A DNA stretch of 6,458 nucleotides from assembly GCA_027886795.1 (NCBI GenBank), contig JAPCJU010000073.1:1-6458 (forward strand). The letters run 5' to 3'. Of this stretch, positions 1 through 5,283 are shown piece by piece. The notes under the pieces are model-generated. The model was given only the letters and a program-made list of their open reading frames with translations, searched no databases and had not been told where the DNA came from. The DNA comes from Nitrososphaerota archaeon (lineage in GTDB: Archaea; Thermoproteota; Nitrososphaeria; Nitrososphaerales; CADDZS01). Every line of letters begins with the position of its first letter. Within the stretch, counting starts at the first letter, position 1. The position numbers and the translations under genes were made by a program.

Positions 1-365
1 ACCGGCATGATCGAAAGCCGTGAGATCTTTACGAGCAAGAAATCTTTGAACCTTGGGCTGGCCTTTATTTCATGGAGACTAACAGGATTTTGCAATTTTT
101 TCACGGGGCCAACTTTTACCCCGATATCTTTGGATGCTGAAACCTCACCCTTTTCGTTGGAATAGGCGTCGCCGAGCGCCTTCATGATTCCCACGACAGA
201 CTTGTCATCGCCCGTTTGATAGAAAAATATCTGATCGCCTTTTTTCACTTGTCTGAGATATTTTAGTGCAAGATTATTCTTTACTCCTTCCCAGGACGTT
301 TCTCGATCCCGTACCAAATCATCGTACGAATAGCTTTCCGGTTCTTCCTTGAATAGCCAGAGCAT
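1..365 (-). CDS. EVE-domain protein, C-terminus cut off by the window edge
   Basis: The frame opens at an ATG whose complement is at 363-365 and stays open to base 1, giving 121 complete residues and part of the next. The N-terminus (MLWLFKEEPESYSYDDL), the stretch WEGVKNNLA near residues 25-33, KKGDQIFFYQTG near 41-52 and the closing RLSIMP at 116-121 are the characteristic blocks of the EVE domain, a PUA-like fold. EVE proteins are usually about 140-155 residues, so roughly 20-30 are missing beyond the window. The family is thought to bind modified bases in nucleic acid through an aromatic pocket; the ligand here is not known. GAGTGAT just upstream of the ATG resembles an archaeal Shine-Dalgarno site and supports this start. 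The gene lies 49 bases after the tyrosyl-tRNA synthetase stop with no T-tract or clear promoter between, so cotranscription is likely. Confidence 0.88.
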   Translation of the reverse strand, partial: MLWLFKEEPESYSYDDLVRDRETSWEGVKNNLALKYLRQVKKGDQIFFYQTGDDKSVVGIMKALGDAYSNEKGEVSASKDIGVKVGPVKKLQNPVSLHEIKASPRFKDFLLVKISRLSIMP

Positions 366-414
366 TTTATCACTCTTCTTGAATTGATACGTCTGAATGA
401 TTGTAGGACTTTTG

Positions 415-1353
415 CTAATTTATCAACAAGTCGGCAAGGTCCCTAACTGCCGAATGTTTCAGTTCCTGGGGAGTCATTTCTTTCTTCTCCCAAGCAGCCT
501 CGAGTTCAGGATACTTTGCAATCTCCTTCTGACCAAATTTTATCGCCCCGTCATGGATTGGAAAGAGAAGGGACTTGTACCAACCAAGTATCGGGTTGAT
601 TTCAACATCTCCAGGTGAGCAGAAGGTCTTCTTTATTTTTGCCTCAAGCGAGTCTTGTGTCTCGTCCAGGTTTATAGTATTCCCGAATGACTTGCTCATC
701 TTTCGTTTTCCGTCCGTACCTTGCAAAATAATTTTAGCGTGGATCGCAACCGGTGTGGAATAGCCTAATTTCTTCAGATTCTCGATAGCCAGAACGTGAA
801 CCTTTCTCTGATCTATCGCGCCGACTGCGACGTTTACCCCCAGCTCTCCGATATCCAAAACCTGCATCAGCGGATAGATCAACGACGAGGTCATCCTGCT
901 CACGGACAGTTTGCTAATTTCATCCATGCTCTTCTCAGCTTCGGTGAAATTAATCACCCGTGACAACCTGAGCATCTGGATAAAGTATTTCTGATCTTCA
1001 AACTCTGTTCCGAATTTGTATTCGAGTTTACCTCCGATTCCCATCTTCCTCGCGATCCTCTCGTACATCTCCTGATCCGAAGAAGCAAATTTTTGAATCT
1101 CGCTGATTTCTCCCTTATCGTTTGCGAGCGCGTGTAGATCGGCGAGAAGGATAATCGCCCTAAAACCGTGTCTCGCGAGCTTGAAAACGGGAATTGACGC
1201 GCTCAAGTTGCCTATGTGAATTACGTTGCTCGGCTCAAGGCCGATGTAAGTAACCGGACTAGGCACCTCGTTGATAATCTTGTTTAGCCTCTCTTCCGTC
1301 AGGATCTCTATGTCCTGTTTTCTTAGATCGGCCAGGACTTCTTGAGCGATCAA
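415..1353 (-). CDS. tyrS: tyrosyl-tRNA synthetase, archaeal type
   Basis: Class I aminoacyl-tRNA synthetase that charges tRNA-Tyr with tyrosine in the cytoplasm. The 312 residues match the compact archaeal form (Methanocaldococcus jannaschii enzyme, 306). Visible motifs are YIGLEPS at 36-42, the HIGH-type signature HIGN at 46-49, LLADLHA at 69-75, YPLMQVLDI at 160-168, the AIDQRKVH block at 179-186 and KMSKS at 218-222. Y37, Y160, Q164, D167 and Q182 align with the tyrosine-binding residues Y32, Y151, Q155, D158 and Q173 of M. jannaschii, which argues for tyrosine rather than tryptophan. The anticodon-reading Asp286 appears to be Glu297, and the C-terminus is a few residues shorter. The start is TTG: an in-frame TAA lies 12 codons upstream with no ATG or GTG between, and there is no Met before the catalytic core. 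A TATA-like box about 35 bases upstream implies a very short leader. Confidence 0.93.
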   Translation of the reverse strand: MIAQEVLADLRKQDIEILTEERLNKIINEVPSPVTYIGLEPSNVIHIGNLSASIPVFKLARHGFRAIILLADLHALANDKGEISEIQKFASSDQEMYERIARKMGIGGKLEYKFGTEFEDQKYFIQMLRLSRVINFTEAEKSMDEISKLSVSRMTSSLIYPLMQVLDIGELGVNVAVGAIDQRKVHVLAIENLKKLGYSTPVAIHAKIILQGTDGKRKMSKSFGNTINLDETQDSLEAKIKKTFCSPGDVEINPILGWYKSLLFPIHDGAIKFGQKEIAKYPELEAAWEKKEMTPQELKHSAVRDLADLLIN

Positions 1354-1386
1354 GTTTAATTCTTCTGGATTGACTTTTCGCGAACT

Positions 1387-1396
1387 TTATTTAAAT
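1387..1396 (-). promoter_or_regulatory. TATA-like box before the tyrosyl-tRNA synthetase
   Basis: Read on the minus strand this is TTTAAATA in an AT-rich stretch, close to the archaeal box A consensus. Its centre is about 39 bases before the TTG start, so transcription would begin roughly 10-15 bases before the coding region, a leader too short for a strong Shine-Dalgarno site; none is seen. The assignment rests on consensus and spacing only. Confidence 0.45.
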
Positions 1397-1445
1397 TAAG
1401 ACAGACTATCGCTGATTGCTTGTCTTTGATAACATTCTAGTCATT

Positions 1446-1453
1446 GAAAAAAC
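1446..1453 (-). terminator. T-tract after the Nudix gene
   Basis: Seven bases after the Nudix stop codon the minus strand reads GTTTTTTC. Archaeal termination typically occurs at short U-rich runs without a stem-loop. Together with the TATA-like box further downstream, it suggests that the Nudix gene and the synthetase are separate transcription units. A run of six T is short, so read-through is possible. Confidence 0.35.
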
Positions 1454-1459
1454 TTTGAT

Positions 1460-2092
1460 TCACTGAATTCTCGCGATAAAGTCTTCGATGATTCGACGGG
1501 TCATACCCCAAATGACATGTTTTCCCTGATAGACAAAGGCAGGCACTTGGAAATTTATTTCATTCCGCGAAAATGTGTATATGGACGAATTTTCCTTGTT
1601 CACAAAGTAAGAAAGTGGAATCCAAAAATGATCGACCATCTCTGACCTGCTGATGACTGCGTCGATGGATTTAGGTTTCAAAGTGACGAACGGCGTAACT
1701 CTAATGCTTAGATTTCCGGGGACAATTTCGTCTAAAGGCCCCAACAATTCAGAATCCATCACGTTGATTTTTGTCTCCTCCAATACTTCTCGTCTGACGG
1801 TTTCAACGATGCTCTCATTCGGCCTTGACCTGCCTCCAGGAAATGCCATTTGGCCGGACCAGGGATCTCTTTCCGTGACGGCTCTCTTCATCAGGAGCAA
1901 TTCGGCCGAGCCTTTTGAATCGGAGGGCCGTAAAATCATGCAAACAGCCGCATGGTTAGCTGAATCAAATGTTTCACCCGCAAGCCGCGCTCCAGGCTTT
2001 CGCCGAAGCGAATCTCTCAGTTTCTCTTCTAGTTTCGAAAGATCTGGAGAATCGCCGTCGTTGCTTCCGGAAGCGGCCATGTTTGCTGACAT
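1460..2092 (-). CDS. Nudix hydrolase, possibly CoA-pyrophosphatase-like
   Basis: Nudix enzymes cleave nucleoside diphosphates linked to another group, using metal ions held by the Nudix box. From the ATG at 2092 the protein has 210 residues. The motif DPWSGQMAFPGG at 76-87 leads into the box, with G87, E93 and the REVLEE core at 101-106. The glycine that normally follows the second Glu by one residue is replaced by Lys108, while the metal-binding acidic residues are kept. The LLLMKRA strand before the box and the GQxAFPGG context recall the CoA and NADH pyrophosphatase-type Nudix group, but the substrate cannot be read from sequence. A TTG at 2101 could add three residues and an ATG at 2080 would remove four; 2092 is chosen because it is the first ATG and the N-terminus is low-complexity and Ser/Asp-rich. 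No clear Shine-Dalgarno site is seen. Confidence 0.88.
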   Translation of the reverse strand: MSANMAASGSNDGDSPDLSKLEEKLRDSLRRKPGARLAGETFDSANHAAVCMILRPSDSKGSAELLLMKRAVTERDPWSGQMAFPGGRSRPNESIVETVRREVLEETKINVMDSELLGPLDEIVPGNLSIRVTPFVTLKPKSIDAVISRSEMVDHFWIPLSYFVNKENSSIYTFSRNEINFQVPAFVYQGKHVIWGMTRRIIEDFIARIQ

Positions 2093-2115
2093 GTGATTCA
2101 AGGATATTTCAAGCG

Positions 2116-2131
2116 TGCTCAGATGTGAGCA
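2116..2131. repeat. short inverted repeat in the divergent promoter region
   Basis: TGCTCA and TGAGCA form perfect 6-base arms around a 4-base spacer (GATG). The repeat sits 24-39 bases before the Nudix ATG, about where its transcript should begin, in the gap between the divergent Nudix and membrane-peptide genes. It could be an operator for a dimeric regulator. Arms this short also arise by chance, so the functional reading is weak. Confidence 0.3.
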
Positions 2132-2201
2132 TTTTCAGATAAGCTTTTGAGCTATGTGAAAAATCAGTTTGAAATACACTTATCTGGCTCTCTTGAACTG
2201 T

Positions 2202-2208
2202 AGGTATT
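2202..2208 (+). promoter_or_regulatory. possible Shine-Dalgarno site for the small membrane peptide
   Basis: AGGTATT lies 6-9 bases before the ATG at 2215 and shares AGGT and the following AT with the archaeal consensus AGGTGAT. Its presence favours translation of the small plus-strand frame over the antisense frame covering the same bases. Confidence 0.35.
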
Positions 2209-2214
2209 TGAAAA

Positions 2215-2406
2215 ATGTTCGAACTTTTGTCCTTGGCAGTTTTGTTTGGACTCGGCCATTCCTATCTGGATGTAACTTCTCTTTTTGAGTTCGCAGCTGG
2301 GCTTGTCGCCTTCTTTTTCGTCATAGTTTCTGTTTTGATCTTCATATTTGTCTATGACAACCTGAGGCGCCAGAAGAGGGCAGCTCCGCCGCCAACATCG
2401 ACCTGA
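2215..2406 (+). CDS. small predicted membrane protein, 63 residues, function unknown
   Basis: I do not recognise this protein. It begins with a short hydrophobic stretch (residues 4-14), then a polar segment with Asp19 and Glu25, then a strongly hydrophobic helix at about 26-46 rich in Phe, Val and Ile, long enough to span a membrane once. It ends with a basic cluster (RRQKR, 51-55) and a Pro/Thr-rich tail. By the positive-inside rule the C-terminus would face the cytoplasm. The ATG is preceded by a plausible Shine-Dalgarno site. It lies upstream of the Lhr helicase on the same strand, about 105 bases away, so it could share a transcript, but the gap is large enough for an independent promoter. 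A 105-codon frame on the opposite strand covers the same bases and looks like its charged mirror image. The gene is plausible rather than certain. Confidence 0.5.
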   Translation: MFELLSLAVLFGLGHSYLDVTSLFEFAAGLVAFFFVIVSVLIFIFVYDNLRRQKRAAPPPTST

Positions 2407-2449
2407 CGTTCTCGTTGTTGAGGCTCGTTTTAGTCTGATCTGCACGGGT

Positions 2450-2460
2450 AGAGATATTAC
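2450..2460 (+). promoter_or_regulatory. weak TATA-like element before the helicase
   Basis: AGATATTAC centred near 2456 loosely resembles an archaeal TATA box. A transcript would start near 2480, just before a CTG at 2485 and about 30 bases before the CTG at 2512 preferred as the helicase start. The match is poor and the spacing is the main support. Confidence 0.22.
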
Positions 2461-2511
2461 TAGCTTCGTTCCTTCATCCACTCTCTGGTCGAATTACTTA
2501 CGCAGACTTCT

Positions 2512-5283
2512 CTGGATTCTTTCAGACTCCTTGACTCCCACGTAGAAAAGAGATATCAGGAGTTAGGCTGGAGAGAGCTTACTCCGATCCAGCAGAAGTC
2601 ATACCGCCTTCTTTTGAGGGGCAGAAGCGCTCTCCTAGTTGCGCCGACGGGTTCGGGGAAAACCGAGGCTGCCGTGATCTCGATTTTTGCCAGAATAGCT
2701 TCGATGAAAGAGCCAACTGAAGCCCGCGGAATAAAGGTACTGTACATCACGCCGCTAAGAGCGCTCAACAATGACATTTTCAAACGTCTAATCGCGTATG
2801 CTGAAGCGGAAGGTCTCCGGGCTGAAATCCGCCACGGGGACACCACATCTTATGCGAGACAAAAGATGCTCGCTTCTCCTCCCGATGTTCTCATTACTAC
2901 GCCTGAAACCGTAGGTATCTTGCTCGTCAGTAGAAAGTTCAAGGCACATCTTGCGTCTCTTGAGTGCGTCGTCATAGACGAGCTCCACGAGCTTCTCGGC
3001 AACGAACGCGGATCGCATCTGGCCGTCAGCCTAGAACGGCTCCAGAGAATTTCAAAACATCCCGAGTTCATGCGTGTCGGACTATCTGCAACAGTTGGAG
3101 ATCCGGACGAAGCGGGAAAGTTTCTTGTCGGCGAACACGGAAAGTGCGCTGTGATCACCGACACCGAAGCAAGGGGATACGATGTCAAAGTTAGATACGT
3201 CAGTGGAAACCTTGCCGGTCTCGCACAAAAGATTCTGGATTACATCTCGGAGGAGCATGGTCAGGATAAGAGTACGCTTGTTTTCACAAACACTAGGGAT
3301 GAAGCTGAGTTTCTCGGTGCCGTCCTGAAAGCAAAGTCCCCGTCAATTCCGGTAGAAGTACACCACGGCTCTCTATCAAAGGAAAGTAGAGAGACCACGG
3401 AAGGGATGTTGAGAAGTGGGGAGGCGGGGATAGTTGTTTGCACTTCATCACTCGAGCTCGGGCTTGATATCGGTGCGGTGAATCTTGTTGTTCAAGTCGG
3501 CTCTCCTAGACAGGCAACTAAACTCGTCCAGAGGATCGGCCGAAGCCGCCACAAGATGAGAATTAGGGCGGTAGGTGCAATCATAACCAACAGACTGGAC
3601 GACGAGCTGGAATCTATATCTCTCCTGCAGAGGGTAGACAAGCATTCACTCGAATCGATATCGATCCACAGAAAACCGCTCGACGTTATTGCGCATCATC
3701 TCGCGGGTCTAGCACTAGAAGAAAGTACATTCAAGGTTGAGGAAGCTCTCAATTTATTCAAAAGAGCTTATCCCTTCTCAGACATCACGAAGGAAGACCT
3801 GGACTCGGTCGCTGCGATCCTTGAGAACCAGTGGATAATCAGGTACGACGGAGAGGCAGTTAAGCGAAGGGGCCCGAAAACCTACGATTACTACTTTTCC
3901 AATCTCTCGACTATCCCGGATATTCAACAATTCGAAGTTCATGACATCTCGACAAAAAAGATCATCGGGCGTCTAGATCAGGTCTTTGTAGGAGAGTATG
4001 GAGAGCCTGGAAAACCATTCGTGCTCAAGGGGATCACCTGGCGGATAGTTTCGATAGATGATGATAAGAAAATACTTTTCGCCGAACCGATGTCTAGAGA
4101 TCTAACAACGATACCATACTGGGTTGGCGAATTAATACCGATTGAATTCGAAACCGCTCAGATTGTCGGTATTTTGAGAAGGCAAATAGTTGCTGGGACC
4201 AAACTTGGACTAATTCCATCAGACGAACAAAAAACCAGACTTGAAGCAAGCGACGAAGTCTTGAAGGGTGTCCCTGATGAAAAATCAGTCATCATAGAGA
4301 AAAGAAAGGGCTCTGCAGCAATTGTGATACACACGTGCTTTGGAACCAAAGTCAACCAGACTCTATCGACGATACTCTCGACACTGCTTTCTGCGAAGAT
4401 CGGCTATCTGGTGGAAACAAAGTCTGACGCTTATCGGATCCTACTTTCTACAAACGGAACTCTGGAAACTAAACTCGTTTCGCAAACTCTCAAAGAAGAT
4501 ATCGTCCTGGATCAAATTCTGACCGCTTCGATAGTTGGAACTCATCCTCTCAATTGGAAAACGTGGTACGTCGCAAAGAAATTTGGAATAGTCGACAAAA
4601 GTTCACAATACGATCGGAGGGCGGCCCGGCTTATCCAGGAAAGGTACAAGGGAACGCCGCTATACAACGAAATTCTACGCGAGCTGTTTCATGAGAAGTA
4701 CGACATTGCGCTTACAGTCAAAATGATGACTGAGATGAGAGAGAATAGACTCAATGTTAGAATTGTAGACGTTGAAAACTTTTCAGATCTGGCAAAACCA
4801 ATTCTGGATTATGCGTCTAGTTTCGCGGCTATGCCTCTCACAATGGAGAAAGCGATCTTAGATCTCGTTAAGGAAAGACTGGGGAATTCAAAACACAAAC
4901 TGCTTTGTTTGAGCTGCGGAAGATATGAATCAATTCAAAAAACGAATGATATCAAAGAACCAATAATCTGCCCTTTGTGCCACTCCCGTTTGATAACGGA
5001 TACATATTTTTCTGACTTGGAGCTCCCGAAAATTATCCAGAAGAAAAAGAAAGGACAAGCACTTACCGAAGATGAAGAGAAGAAGTACAAGCGGGCATGG
5101 AAGACGTCAAGTTTGATTCAGAACTTTGGAAAGCGTGCCTTTGTGATACTATCAGGTTATGGAGTTGGCGTTGATACTGCGGCGAGAATAATCCGGCGGA
5201 CCGGAGACGAAGATCAATTTTATCGGAACATCTACCTTGCAGAAAAGAACTACGTTGCTACTCGAGGCTTCTGGCAGGATTAG
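2512..5283 (+). CDS. Lhr-family superfamily 2 helicase with zinc-finger C-terminal extension
   Basis: ATP-dependent nucleic-acid helicase; Lhr proteins act on DNA or RNA:DNA substrates in repair or RNA metabolism. From CTG 2512 it would have 923 residues. Visible motifs: Q-motif-like TPIQQ (about 24-28), Walker A APTGSGKT (44-51), Walker B DELH (156-159), SAT (192-194), VFTNTR (257-262), SSLELGLDIG (312-321) and QRIGRSRH (340-347). A winged-helix region, a beta-barrel-like part from about 460, and IHTCFGTKVNQ (606-616) mark the Lhr core. The C-terminus adds CxxC at 799/802 and CxxC at 820/823, a probable zinc site, a Lys/Glu-rich helix and a GVGVDTAARII helix-hairpin-helix-like motif at about 884-894. 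The frame is open back to TAG at 2461 with no ATG, GTG or TTG before Walker A except TTG 2614, which would delete the Q-motif region. CTG 2512 gives an N-terminus (LDSFRLLDSHVE) like that of relatives. The 3' end overlaps the convergent RPA gene by 4 bases. Confidence 0.92.
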   Translation: MDSFRLLDSHVEKRYQELGWRELTPIQQKSYRLLLRGRSALLVAPTGSGKTEAAVISIFARIASMKEPTEARGIKVLYITPLRALNNDIFKRLIAYAEAEGLRAEIRHGDTTSYARQKMLASPPDVLITTPETVGILLVSRKFKAHLASLECVVIDELHELLGNERGSHLAVSLERLQRISKHPEFMRVGLSATVGDPDEAGKFLVGEHGKCAVITDTEARGYDVKVRYVSGNLAGLAQKILDYISEEHGQDKSTLVFTNTRDEAEFLGAVLKAKSPSIPVEVHHGSLSKESRETTEGMLRSGEAGIVVCTSSLELGLDIGAVNLVVQVGSPRQATKLVQRIGRSRHKMRIRAVGAIITNRLDDELESISLLQRVDKHSLESISIHRKPLDVIAHHLAGLALEESTFKVEEALNLFKRAYPFSDITKEDLDSVAAILENQWIIRYDGEAVKRRGPKTYDYYFSNLSTIPDIQQFEVHDISTKKIIGRLDQVFVGEYGEPGKPFVLKGITWRIVSIDDDKKILFAEPMSRDLTTIPYWVGELIPIEFETAQIVGILRRQIVAGTKLGLIPSDEQKTRLEASDEVLKGVPDEKSVIIEKRKGSAAIVIHTCFGTKVNQTLSTILSTLLSAKIGYLVETKSDAYRILLSTNGTLETKLVSQTLKEDIVLDQILTASIVGTHPLNWKTWYVAKKFGIVDKSSQYDRRAARLIQERYKGTPLYNEILRELFHEKYDIALTVKMMTEMRENRLNVRIVDVENFSDLAKPILDYASSFAAMPLTMEKAILDLVKERLGNSKHKLLCLSCGRYESIQKTNDIKEPIICPLCHSRLITDTYFSDLELPKIIQKKKKGQALTEDEEKKYKRAWKTSSLIQNFGKRAFVILSGYGVGVDTAARIIRRTGDEDQFYRNIYLAEKNYVATRGFWQD

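Noticed and set aside
1398..1426. Inverted repeat AAGACA and TGTCTT separated by 17 bases, between the Nudix and synthetase genes
   Set aside because: Short arms and a long loop in an AT-rich spacer are expected by chance; there is no T-tract next to it to make a terminator.
1653..2096. 147-codon plus-strand frame opposite the Nudix gene
   Set aside because: It is antisense to a clearly recognised Nudix coding region and has no family features of its own.
2164..2481. 105-codon frame on the minus strand across the small membrane gene
   Set aside because: It has no recognisable domain, its charged composition is what antisense to a hydrophobic gene produces, and it covers both the small gene and the spacer before the helicase.
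2485..2500. GGTCGAATTA resembling a tRNA T-loop
   Set aside because: No matching acceptor, D or anticodon stems can be found around it.
4723..4742. C-box and D-box-like bases (ATGATGACTGAGATGA) suggesting a C/D guide RNA
   Set aside because: The match lies inside the helicase coding sequence, has no second pair of boxes at guide-RNA spacing, and is explained by Met-Met-Thr-Glu-Met codons.
2614..5283. Helicase starting at TTG 2614
   Set aside because: This start would lie nine codons before Walker A and remove the conserved N-terminal helix and Q-motif region encoded in the same open frame upstream.
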